DNA from: Pholis gunnellus
Lineage: Eukaryota > Chordata > Actinopteri > Perciformes > Pholidae
Reading direction: 5' to 3'
Assembly: GCA_910591455.2 (NCBI GenBank)
Contig: OU342808.1
Span: 24,056,738 to 24,120,737 of the forward strand
Length of the DNA: 64,000 nt
How positions within the stretch are numbered: position 1 is the first letter of the stretch; each line of letters starts with the position of its first letter. The position numbers and the translations under genes are program-made. Positions 47,167 through 57,450 of this stretch are shown here, in pieces. Below the pieces are notes generated by a model. It ran no database searches and was not told the DNA's origin. It saw only the letters and a program-made list of their open reading frames with translations.

Positions 47167-49475
47167 CTTCATCTTCTTCTTCTTTTGATTTTTATGGCGG
47201 TTGGCAAACAGCTTTCGGGTGCATTACCGCCACCCACTGATCTTGTGGACTTAAGGAAAGTAAATCTCTACTATGAAAACCAAACAAAAACCAAACAAAC
47301 ATACAAATACAAATAATTCTCAAATTCTATTCATTAGTCTTGTTGACTCTAAATATGCCAGAAGAAGTTTCCAACATTTGTCACTAAAGCTTTTCTTTAG
47401 TACATCAATTATATTTTCCTCTCCCATCTCTCTTAGACCACTTTTCAGAACTTCTCTCGCTGCCTCGTACCTCTGACAGGACAATAAAACATGGTCCACA
47501 GTTTCTTCTTCTTCACAAAATTCACACCTTCCTTTATTATGTTTTTTAATAACATAGAGGGAACTGTTAAGACCAGCATGGCCACTCCTTAGTCTTGTCA
47601 TAACCCTCTCCTCTTTTATATTTCGTCCACTAGATCCTGCACTCCCAACCAATGATTTATTTTTAAACAGATATCTTCCTTTGCTCCCTTTATTCCATTC
47701 ATTCTGCCATATCGTTTTGATTTGTCCCTTAATCACCACTTTAGCTTCTGACTTACTTATATTTACATCAACGATATTTCTCCCACTCTTCAGTTCCCTT
47801 TTTGCTGCTTTATCCGCCTTCTCATTGCCATCGACTCCAACATGGGCAGGGACCTACACAAAACTAACTGCCATCCGCATTTGATGGATTCTGAATAGTG
47901 ATTGTAGTATTTCATACAATAAATCCTCTCTGCTTCTGGAGTGGCAAAATTAGCACTGCACATGAGTCTGATGCTATAACCACTCTCTCTGGCCTGACGT
48001 CCTCTACCCACTGTAATGCAATAACTATGGCCATCATAGTCATCACTGAGTCTTTTCCCACACTCATACTGGAATTCTGGGATTACTGCTGCTGCTGCTG
48101 TTCTACCAGTTTCAGGGTCTTTAGATCCATCTGTATACATTTGTATATAATTGTGGTAATTCCTCCTGATATATGACTTGAAGATCTTACAGTTTCCCCA
48201 AGATTCATCTCTCATCAGTTCCAGTAGGCCAAGATCAACTTCAGGCTGTGGCAGTATCCAAGGAGGAACAGTTGGCAGAACCACTGCTGGAGAATAACTC
48301 ATATTCAATATACCTAGTTCCCTAGCCTTCTCCTTAGCAACCCAACCAAAGCTCTTTGTTGGCGTTTTATCATGTTCCCAGTATGGCTCAATTGCATTTA
48401 TTGTTGGATGGTCGTTATGTCCTTGTAAACTGGCCCAATATGTCATCATTATCTGTATTCTTCTCAACTCCAATGGCATTTCCCCCATTTCTACCTGCAA
48501 TGCACACTGTGTTGTTTTAAAGGCCCCCTACATATTCTTAATGCTTTTGCTTGTATTACATCTAATTTTCCCAACAAGGTTTTAGACGCCGACCTATAAG
48601 CCATACATCCATAGTCTATTACTGATCTTATCAGCCCCATATATATAGCTTTCAAAGAAGACCTGTCAGCTCCCCACTCTGCTCCCACCAAGCATCTCAT
48701 TACATTTAAAACCTTTTTACATTTATTAACCATTTTATCAATATGTACATTCCAGGTGAGCCTAGCATCAAAACACATTCCAAAGCATTTGTACGAGTCC
48801 ATCCTTTTCAGCTCCTTACCATATAAATACATTTTGACCTGTGTTCCAATTTTCTTTCTTGTAAAGAAAAGGGTATTTGTTTTTTCCGCTGAAAATCTAA
48901 ATCCCCATTCCAATGACCACTGTTCCACTCTTTTGACTGTTTCCTGCATCTGTTTCACAACATATTCCACATTCCTACCTTTTTTCCACAGTGCCCCATC
49001 ATCTGCAAATAAAGATCTCCCTATATTTTGTCCAACATTTTCATATACATCATTAATCATTGTCGATAACAATAACGGACTAATCACACTTCCTTGCGGT
49101 GTTCCATTGTCCACCAAATGACTGGCTGACAAACACCTTCCCACTCTCACTTCTATAGAGCGCCCAAACAAAAAATGTTTCACCTATCAGAACACTTTAA
49201 CATTTTGATTAATAGTCCCTCTTTCCACAGTAAATTATACGCTTTTTCCACATAAAAAAATACTGCTACTACTACCTCCTTATTCACTTGTGCCTTCCTC
49301 ACCTCTGCTTCTAGACATGCTATTGGATCCATTGTTCCCCTTCCTTTTCTAAATCCACTTTGATATTTTGACCTAAGATTCCTCGATTCCAAATAATAAG
49401 TTAGTCTTTCTGTGATCATTCGCTCCATGATTTTACACATGTGGGAAGTCAATGCTATTGGTCTATAGTTTCAAG
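47167..49475 (-). mobile_element. 5'-truncated, degenerate non-LTR retrotransposon (I/Nimb-like LINE)
   Basis: Reading on the minus strand from 49452: RT N-terminal part (QSGFRKGRGTMDP and a motif-A region FFYVEKAYNLLW, in which the expected catalytic Asp is Tyr). Next, at 49183-48491, comes NGTPQGSVISPLLL and motif C FADDGALW. At 48500-47790 there is an RNase H region with YTDGSKDPETGRTAAAAVIPE. At 47739-47320 the C-terminal CEFCEEEETVDHVLLSC zinc motif lies before the stop. At least three frame breaks separate these blocks, and the N-terminal endonuclease is missing. The 3' end (47167-47240) has the GGCGGTAATGC and GTTTGCCAACCGCC motif and a GAAGAAGAAGATGAAG tail, which I recognise from fish LINEs. 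No target-site duplication is visible. It is inactive. Confidence 0.85.
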
Positions 49476-49620
49476 TAGCTTCATAACAACTGAGCTCGCG
49501 CTTCCGGTTTTGAAACTGCCGGGAGTGAACAGCTCCTCTTGTCTGATTGGACGATTTGAAATCTGGCGCATGCGCTAAAACCCAGCGCTGATTGGAGCAG
49601 AGAATGTAAACAACAAGGGC
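49476..49620 (-). promoter_or_regulatory. Duplicated ckap2l promoter fragment
   Basis: It is nearly identical to 42582-42720, with both minus-sense CCAAT boxes (GATTGG in plus sense) and both TTTGAA motifs kept. The ckap2l first exon did not come with it. It faces left, into the LINE and TRIM copy A, on the minus strand. Confidence 0.6.
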
Positions 49621-52600
49621 GTACAAGTTGCACATGGGAGTTTGCCTTCAGACCTGCATTTGTTTCCTGTCCTTACATGACTCTGGAGGTGTATAATGTG
49701 TCCTGAATAGAAAAGAAAAGTGCAAAAGTATTTGAAATATAAATTACCAAAAAGTGAAAGTTATGAAGTCATGCATGATTGTTACGTGAATGGTACATTG
49801 CAGAGTAATATTTATTACATTATTGGATAATGATTATTGATGCACTCATGTGTTTAATTTGTAATTCTTGTAATTACTTTATAATGCTGCTGGATCACTT
49901 GTGAATTTCCCCCACTGGGATCATTAAAGTATTATCTTCGGTTTCTTTAATACGAAAACCACTAAGAGCAGCCACAGGAACAGGACAGGGGCCAAAAAGT
50001 GATAAGGCCATGTTAACAGGAGGCTGCAATATGCTGACACTGATTAGGAATTGGTTGTGGGAGGAGCCAGCCTGAGGGCTGCTTTCAAAACCCTACACCC
50101 TATTCTTAATTATCTGGGGAGCAATCCCCACCACATTTAGGTTCAGTGCTGATATGTATCTTGTACAAGTGAGTTTTGACGATGACGGTACAGCAGCACA
50201 AAATAAACGTTGGCCTCTAAAGAGCTGAAAAGACTCATGTCTGAGATATAATTCAATCTGAATAACGTGTGAGATGATTTGACTAAATTGGTGGCCAATG
50301 AAGCAACAACAACATCAAGAGCCACAGCAGTGATGGATTTGTGAGCTACTCTGGACAAACAGTACGTCAGACAAACACAATGGGGTTTCTGTGAAGGATC
50401 TGTGTGAAAAGAAGAATCCATCAGAAACTGCTAAGAGGTGCTGCTATTGATCAACCTGTGCAGCAAAGAATAACACGGACTTTGTCTCCATCTTGTGACG
50501 TTTATAGGAAGTAGAATGTGTCCGTGCCATCACATCCTGTACACATGCTGCACATTCAATAATGTTGATGACATTGAGCACATGTGAGCATGTTGTCTCT
50601 GAGAAGTGCATTCAGTAGGTGACAGAATGAATGAAATGTAACAGTGAACGCATTTCTTAAACAATGTGTTGTGTGTATACAACCCTCAGTGCTCCCTCTC
50701 TTCAGTGAGGCTGTCTATAACAGACATGAGCATCAACACACTGTTACAACTTCACATGACAAAGATCATCAACAACCACAATCATTCTGCTTCTTTGACT
50801 TTTTAACAAACACAAAGTCTAAAAGCGACTCATTCCTTGAGGAGATTGTTGTAAATGATGATTTGTTTAAACTTCCTTTCTTAGAGTTGATGATGAAGCA
50901 GTGAAGTTGTAGGAGGTAAAGTTGAACCATCTTTTTAAATGTGATTTCTGACTGTTTCTAATGTTGAGAACACGCACACAGTGAGGTACAGACCAGTGAG
51001 AGCATCAATACAACTCCATCAACATGAAAAAAGTTGCACAACTCTTTATTGCTCACATGTTTACAGCTACTGAGCCTTCATCAGGGAGGTATGAGGTCCA
51101 TTCAGCTTTCTTTGTCTACAGTCGCTTCATCAGTCACGTGACTTTACAAAAGAACATTAACTTCATTCAGCTGGACTGTCCATAAATGTTGATGTTGAAA
51201 GAGTTTCACTGAGGAATTTGTTGATTTGAAAATAAAAAGTGTAGATTTAACGTTTTAAGATTAAATATTGTCTTTTGTTATGATCTGGTTGATTCATTGT
51301 TTTTCATGATTTGTATTCTTTGTAATTTGTCACATGAATATTTCACAGATGTTTGTAAAGAAACTTGAAACAACTTCATACAGAATATTGTGAATAAAAA
51401 CTGTTGGTGATTTAATTACACGTCATGAAGCAGCATCCATCTGATGTACATTTATAAAGATATAGTTGATTCAATAAAATAAGATGTTTTAAACTAAAGT
51501 TCCTTTATTTTGATCACAAACATTTTAATTCATCGTTCATGTTACTGATCATGTAAAAACTACAGAAATCATCATAAACAGAATGAAGAAGCTCTGAAAG
51601 AATTACAGACATGATGGTTAAACTGATTTTGTAATTGTATATATTTTATGTATTTTGGATTCTTAAACTTTATATTTACACTCTTCCCACTTTGTATTGC
51701 AACTGCTGCACAACAGAATGAAGAACGTTTTATCTCTTAACATAAAACACAATTAAAACAGTTGTTTCCAAAGAATAAAAAAGATATCTAGAACTAAAAT
51801 AACTCAACAGAAAATTAACAAATATAAAAAAAACAAGATACTTAGAACCAGAATAATTAATTGCTTCTAACTTCTAAGTTTTTGGAACCAGTGATTTTGT
51901 ATTTACACCTGATTGTTGTTGTTTTCTCAGACTTTATATGTGAACTCTGTACATTTACACTCTTCCCACTTTGTGTTACAAATGCTGCACAGCAATTTCC
52001 CTCAGAATTGATCAAGTTTGATCATCTTAAAATAAAACACAATTAAATCATTTCTTTACAGAGAATAAAAGAAGGTATCCCAAACTAAAAAAACATCAGA
52101 AGATTAAAAAAATATCATAAAACAAGATGCTGATAACCAGATTACTTAACAGCTTTTATCTTTAAAGTTTGTTATACGATGATGTGATAAAGTGAAAAAA
52201 TATTCTTTTTTTTTGATGCATGATTGCTCAACAAAAGATCCTTCAAACTTAATTCCTTCATGTATTTCCAAAAATGTTTTTACAGTAAGTAGCATGAAAA
52301 CAATTTACAAAGATAAAAAACATTTTGCATTATTCATTTGGGACAATAGAGACAGTTAAGAAAAACAATTTCAATCATAAAAAGATCATCAATCAGAGTC
52401 AGAATGTGTTTTGATTCACTGAACCTCTGAGACTCTGAGTGTAAAGTGTAAAACACTGAAATTATAACATCAAACCTGAAATAACTCAACAGAAGATCCA
52501 GAAATCTTATAAACTAAAACTGATGTCTGACGAAGATCAAAGTTAAAGAAACACACAACTGGAAACAAAGTGTTTGGTTTAGTGGATTCACTAAATGTTA

Positions 52601-52847
52601 GATTGTGTTCTAATGAAACACAAGATGCTGATAACCAGTTTAATAAAAAAGTAATTTAAAAATCATCCTTTAATTGTTCCTGTAGGTTTATCACCTGATG
52701 ATGTAATGCAACTTCTGTATTGAGTAGATGTAGATTTTCTGTCATAACTGTTGATTGTATTGATTCTATCAATGAGATGTTGACACACAGTGAAGTCAGA
52801 GTAAAGTCTTAACAAACACTAACATGTCTGAACATCACAGAGAAACA
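49621..52847. other. Non-coding part of copy B downstream of TRIM B
   Basis: AT-rich DNA matches copy A in blocks (49621-50850 and about 52340-52847). The interior holds diverged internal repeats: TATATTTACACTCTTCCCACTTTGT occurs near 51667 and again near 51949, each followed by AATAAAA-rich sequence. No gene is supported. Confidence 0.5.
51667..52100. repeat. Imperfect direct repeat in copy B
   Basis: Two units of roughly 250-300 bp share ACTCTTCCCACTTTGT (near 51674 and 51960), AAAACACAATTAAA and a following AAAGAATAAAA-type stretch. Copy A retains only one collapsed unit near 43965-44050. Confidence 0.5.
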
Positions 52848-54263
52848 TCAGGTTTGATAGATTTTGATATCAGCAGTTTTAGCATCACCAGACTTTCCAA
52901 TAAAAAAATATGGGAAGAGTTTCTCAGTGAAAGTCTCTCTGTGAGTGTAGATGTGAGTCATGTCTTCAGGGTCGTAGAAGGACACGTCCCCCATGTCATA
53001 GTCCAGCTGGACTCTGATCCTCTGGAGACTCTTCTTCACTCTGACAGTCCGACCAGATCCATTAGTGTATCTTCCACTGTGGTGATATAAAGACCAGACT
53101 CCATATTTTGGTGGAGCATCTATCTTTCCCTGCCTGTCAAGTGACTCTTTAGCCAAACCTACATCCCAGTTAGGATGGTCTCCCACCTCCACCTCCCAGC
53201 TGTGTTTCCCTGAGCTGAAGCCCTCAGAGCCCAGAACAATGGGATACATAGTGATTCTCTCTGGATTGTCAGGAAGCTTCCGGAATGTGTCTCCATATCT
53301 CACACTGGTCAGATCATCAGACAGATAGAGACAGCAGCTCGCAGTGTTTGGGTCCAGAATGACAGGACTGAAGTGGACCTTGTCCTTCATCTTCTCCCAG
53401 ACTCTGAAGGACAGGTTGCTCAGGTGTTTGGCCACATCTATCAGCGCTCCTGAGACCAGCTGTGGATCTGACAGTGAGCTCTGGACTCTGGCTCTGGTCT
53501 GAGTGGGTTTATAACTGCTGAGGAATGACACGTTGTGTTTCTGCAGGTCTTCTTCAACAGCAGAGATGCTGTCTGACAGAGAGGAGATCTGCTCCTGAAT
53601 CATCTTCATCTCTCTGCTGATAGTCTTCCCCTTCTGCTCCTCTTCCTCCCTCAGAGCTGCCAGTCTGGACTCCTCTTCCTCTTTCAGGAACTGGTGGAGC
53701 TTGTTGAACTCTGCTCTGATCTGCCTCTCTGTGGACAACAGCTGCTTCTTGGAGAGTTGAATCATTTCATTGTATGTTTCCTCCACTTCTTCATGTTTGT
53801 CCCTCTTGTCCTGCAGAGACTCTAAGTCAGATCTCAGCTGGTCCTTCAGGTCACTGACTGCTTGTTCTATAGGAACCACCTTGTGACTCTGGTGGAGAGA
53901 AAACTCACAGACAGGACACACAACTCTATCTTCATCCTTACAGAACACTTTAGTATCTTCTCCATGTTTACTACACACCACCTCCACCTTCTTCTCTCCT
54001 GTTTCTGTCTCAGATGATCCACTTTTCTGTCTCTTTGCAAACAAGTCAGCCAGTTTCTTCAGTGGAAAGTTTACCAGAGGATGTTCACTTGAGGATTTTC
54101 TTTTACAAATGGGACAGTTTTTGTTTTTAGCTTGTTTCCAGAATTGCTGCAGGCAGCTTGAACAGAAGCTGTGGTTGCATCTCAGAGACACAGGATCTCT
54201 GAACGTCTCTGAACAAACATGGCAGTTCAGGAAACCTTCAAAAAGAGCGGTTTTCTCAGCCAT
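52848..54263 (-). CDS. TRIM E3 ubiquitin ligase-like protein, copy B (RING/B-box/coiled-coil/PRY-SPRY)
   Basis: An intronless 471-aa paralogue of the gene at 44722-46137, with the same architecture and all RING and B-box ligands kept (NCHVCSETF, CNHSFCSSC, NCPICKRK, CSKHGEDTKVFC, CPVCEFSLHQSH). By eye it differs from copy A at about 65-70 residues. Some 8 of those lie between residues 4 and 11, only about a dozen between B-box and PRY, and about 36 in PRY-SPRY, especially the loops after HP-W-VGLA and DY--VSFYDP. Flanking non-coding DNA is more alike than parts of the coding region. Both frames are open, so both genes are probably functional. The role of the protein, probably ubiquitin ligation guided by SPRY, is known only from the family. 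Confidence 0.92.
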   Translation of the reverse strand: MAEKTALFEGFLNCHVCSETFRDPVSLRCNHSFCSSCLQQFWKQAKNKNCPICKRKSSSEHPLVNFPLKKLADLFAKRQKSGSSETETGEKKVEVVCSKHGEDTKVFCKDEDRVVCPVCEFSLHQSHKVVPIEQAVSDLKDQLRSDLESLQDKRDKHEEVEETYNEMIQLSKKQLLSTERQIRAEFNKLHQFLKEEEESRLAALREEEEQKGKTISREMKMIQEQISSLSDSISAVEEDLQKHNVSFLSSYKPTQTRARVQSSLSDPQLVSGALIDVAKHLSNLSFRVWEKMKDKVHFSPVILDPNTASCCLYLSDDLTSVRYGDTFRKLPDNPERITMYPIVLGSEGFSSGKHSWEVEVGDHPNWDVGLAKESLDRQGKIDAPPKYGVWSLYHHSGRYTNGSGRTVRVKKSLQRIRVQLDYDMGDVSFYDPEDMTHIYTHRETFTEKLFPYFFIGKSGDAKTADIKIYQT

Positions 54264-55062
54264 TTTCTTGATTTTCCAAATTGTTCTTTTTAATTAAAAA
54301 AAAAAGACTCACCTAATTCTATTTCCCTTCATTCGTCTTTTCTCAGTCCTCCAGGTGGAACATTGTTCGACAGAGATATCTCACAGTGTAATGTCGACGT
54401 GTCTCCTTTCAACAATGTCAGAATCTGCTTTCTATTTCACCAACATCTTTCACTGGTTAATCATTAATGGCAGTAAATGCAGCGATCTGTTTTCATTACC
54501 AGCAGTAGAACAGGATACTTTACACACTGTCCTTCATAATCTGGAAAACTCTCAGGTTTTGTTTTGTAACTCCTGTGTTTCTCTGTGTGATGATCTGATC
54601 TGTGTGAGAAATAATCCTAAACACTGACAGGAAGCTGAAGATATTATCCCGACTAAATGTTGTGTCTCATGCTTCCTGTTACAATGAAAAAATACTTTGT
54701 CACAGTGAAGACAAAGCAACAGTTGGAAACACTTGATGATGAAAAGACCACCGATGTAAAACTCTTTAAAGGTTAAACTTCTTTAAGACATTCAGAGGCA
54801 GTTTGTTCAGTACTCCTCCTGGTTGCTGATTAACGCTCTCACTATCTTTGGACTTTGTCAGTTTGTTTTATTCCAGAACCTTTGAACTCAAAGTCTTATT
54901 GGTACCTTGTGATTTCAGATCTTTAGTTTCTCATAAACATTAAGATCTTTTGTAGAGAGTCAAACAAATATATAGTGGTTATGTTCCTAAAGATTGACAA
55001 CAAAAACAATATTTATGTATCTTTTTGACTTCATTTTCAATCTAAAAAACGTCTGAAAATAC

Positions 55063-55434
55063 TGTCACAGCCCAGCGCAAAGACTGAGACTAAACAGGGA
55101 GACAAGCGAGCTGGCAGCAAAGAAAAGAATTTTATTACAAATCAAACAAATACAAAAGGAATCGGTATCAGTTGTCAGTTCTGAAGTGCATGTATGGATG
55201 CGTGTGGCAGCGTATCAGGATAAACAGAACATAAACCCAAAGAACAGTGTGATGCTGGTGGCTGACAGGATCTCTTCTCCCAGAGAGCGAGGCTGCCAAA
55301 TGAAGACGTATTTAAGGCAGAGACACACCGGCTCAGGTGTGGCTCATCTAGCTGAAGACTCTCCAATCAGCACCTGCAACAGATTATCAAACACAACAGG
55401 GACACTAGTGTGTGAGAGGAGGAAGTTCGTCACA
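55063..55434 (-). mobile_element. Solo LTR (372 bp) with 4-bp target-site duplication
   Basis: In plus sense the element runs from TGTCACAG to CGTCACA, so its ends form the inverted pair TGTGAC/GTCACA with TG...CA termini. Direct ATAC repeats flank it at 55059-55062 and 55435-55438. On the minus strand it shows a TTAAATACG TATA-like box near 55310 and an AATAAAA signal near 55128, in correct LTR order. No internal retroelement genes are adjacent. A 4-bp duplication suits Gypsy-type elements; the family name needs a search. Confidence 0.8.
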
Positions 55435-55663
55435 ATACTGAAAACTAAAAACTGAATCTGTTCTTACTGAAGGTTTGTAGGGTTTACGAGGCTTGTTTCA
55501 GATCATAATACTGTAATAATCTAATTTCAGTATTTATTTTCAGAGATGATGAGTTCATAATGATGCTTGGAGAAGTAACCAATAAAAGTTGATTGACATC
55601 CCAGCACCTTTTAAACATATATATTAATGTGTGTGGAAAATTATACTTTCAACTACATTGTAG

Positions 55664-56034
55664 GAGAGCGAGGGGCATTACCAGAGTGCTGGACATTGGC
55701 TCATTGGACAAAGACAACTTCCTGGAGAAGGTGAAGGAGGTGCTTCACGAGCCGTCCTGCAGGGAGAACGTGCAGGAGCTCTCCAGGCTGCACAGAGACC
55801 AGACCATGAAGCCTCTGGACCGAGCCATGTTCTGGATCCAGTTTGTCCTGAGACACAAAGGGAGCCGCTCACTTACAGGCCGACTCCTCCGAGACGTCCT
55901 GGATCCAGCAGCACTCCATTCATGTGATCACACTGTTGCTCGTGTCGCTCCTGATGACGTCACTGATCTGCATTTTATCAGTGAAACGATTGAGGAGCAA
56001 AGTGTTTGGTGGGAGGAAAGAAAACCTGGACTGA
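55664..56034 (+). pseudogene. UDP-glucuronosyltransferase 3'-exon fragment, frameshifted
   Basis: After a TTGTAG acceptor one frame reads RARGITRVLDIGSL, then DNFLEKVKEVL and LSRLHRDQTMKPLDRAMFWI up to RHKG, the conserved last-exon block of fish UGTs. These are ER enzymes that conjugate glucuronic acid to lipophilic compounds. At the AAAGGG run near 55857-55862 the frame shifts by one base. The +1 frame then continues with WIQQHS, a hydrophobic membrane helix (ITLLLVSLLMTSLICIL) and a basic cytosolic tail, ending at TGA 56032. No sugar-binding or aglycone-binding exons occur upstream in the window. It is most likely an orphan pseudogene exon. A single-base assembly error could explain the shift but not the missing exons. 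Confidence 0.82.
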
Positions 56035-56081
56035 CACAGATACTTATGTTGCCCTGTACGTCCTTTCTGTTATGTGTTTAA

Positions 56082-57040
56082 TGGAGCAGTTAAAAGTACC
56101 TCAGAAGTGTACTAACAGTATTCAGCCATAGGAACACGGTGACACTGGTTGGTTACTGGGTCTCTGTGTTCTGTAGAAATATTAGATGGAGGACAGAACT
56201 GCAGCTCATCATCTGATCAGAATAACTGTCTCTAGAAAACGGGCGACAGCTGATGTTTATTGTGAAGTCCCTTATCATTTCAGTGAACAAATATAAGACA
56301 CAAATCCAAATAAGTTACAAGGCTTTATTAAATATTTCACTGCACATCATTTAAATACTTGTTAGTGCGCAGATTTCCAAATAAATATCTACATGTATAT
56401 TAAAATGGTGCATAAATAGATAAATACATGAATAGATAAAAGCATTAACAGTGTGTCATGTCATTCAGCACAATAAATACACAGGGTGTTCACCAGAGAA
56501 GCACAATGATGCCATCTTCTGGTGAAACTTGACTTAAGTCAATACACGAAGCATTTCACTTTCTGTACTTGGTACATACAGTTTATATATTTGTCACATA
56601 GCTTCACCTTATTGGAGTGCATGGAGTCGTCTGAAGAAATAAAGCTTTATCATCAGACCAAAGTGATTTAGCTTGTGTCTTTCACCAGATTTATAAAACT
56701 TCCCTAAATGTAAAACACTTTTATCGACTTGTTCTTGCTCTTTTAATCGTAGCTTGGTAGTACGAAGTTAATTCTGTGCAAGCAATTTACAACCACTAGA
56801 GTCACTAGACTTGTTGGTGCTACTTTTAAATGCCATGTGGTTTTATTGTCTACAAAAGAATTCATTTCGGCAGAAATTAAAAAGTGGATTACATATATTA
56901 CGTTAGATTTCATCAAAAGTTGAGAGAATAGCATAAAAGCACAAGAAGAAAGCATCGAACATTCAGCTGCATTATGTCCGACACTAAACGGGGATCAAAG
57001 ATAAAAACAATGTTTGAAGTAACCTGAAGGTTCTTGGGAG
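56082..57040. other. Intergenic, nothing recognised
   Basis: AT-rich DNA with no supported gene or named repeat. Confidence 0.45.
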
Positions 57041-57047
57041 GGCGATG

Positions 57048-57085
57048 CCTGTCTGTCTGTCTGCCTGCCTGTCTGTCTGTCTGTA
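57048..57085. repeat. (CTGT)n microsatellite
   Basis: CTGT tetranucleotides with CTGC variants. Confidence 0.85.
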
Positions 57086-57089
57086 GGCT

Positions 57090-57450
57090 GGTCCCCCACT
57101 TTGGTCGAGACAGAAATACCTCAACTACGGATGAAGATGGAATTTTGTACGTGGATTCATGTTCCCCGGAGGATGAATCCTACAGATTTTGGTGATCCCC
57201 TGACATCTCTTCTATAACCAGCATGAGGTTGACAAATTTGGGTTTTGAGTGAAATGTCTGGACAACTATTGAACCGCCATGAAATCTGGTTCAGACATTC
57301 ATGTTCCCTTCAGGATGAATCGGATTCACTTAAATGATCCTGTGACTTTAAATCTAGCGCAAACATCAGATCAACGTTTGCATTTTTTCCACAACCATTA
57401 AAAACCTGCAATATTAACGCAATCAGCCTCAGCTGTACAGTGCTGTACTG
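57090..57450. mobile_element. Interspersed fish repeat with internal duplication
   Basis: The phrases ATTCATGTTCCCCGGAGGATG and ATTCATGTTCCCTTCAGGATG occur about 140 bases apart, with TTTTGGTGATCCCCTGACAT and TGAGTGAAATGTCTGGACAAC. This tandem arrangement is a dispersed repeat I recognise from teleosts. A fragment of the same family lies near 6440. Confidence 0.5.

Larger units (their letters stand above)
49476..55295. repeat. Tandem segmental duplication, copy B
   Basis: This block aligns to copy A (42582-47166). It begins with a displaced ckap2l promoter fragment, continues through TRIM copy B and its 5' flank, and reaches into an intact solo LTR. It retains DNA missing from copy A, so it is closer to the ancestral length. 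Confidence 0.9.

Noticed and set aside
47320..49452. Functional reverse-transcriptase gene
   Set aside because: Several frame breaks, a changed catalytic motif A, and loss of the 5' half show a dead LINE copy.
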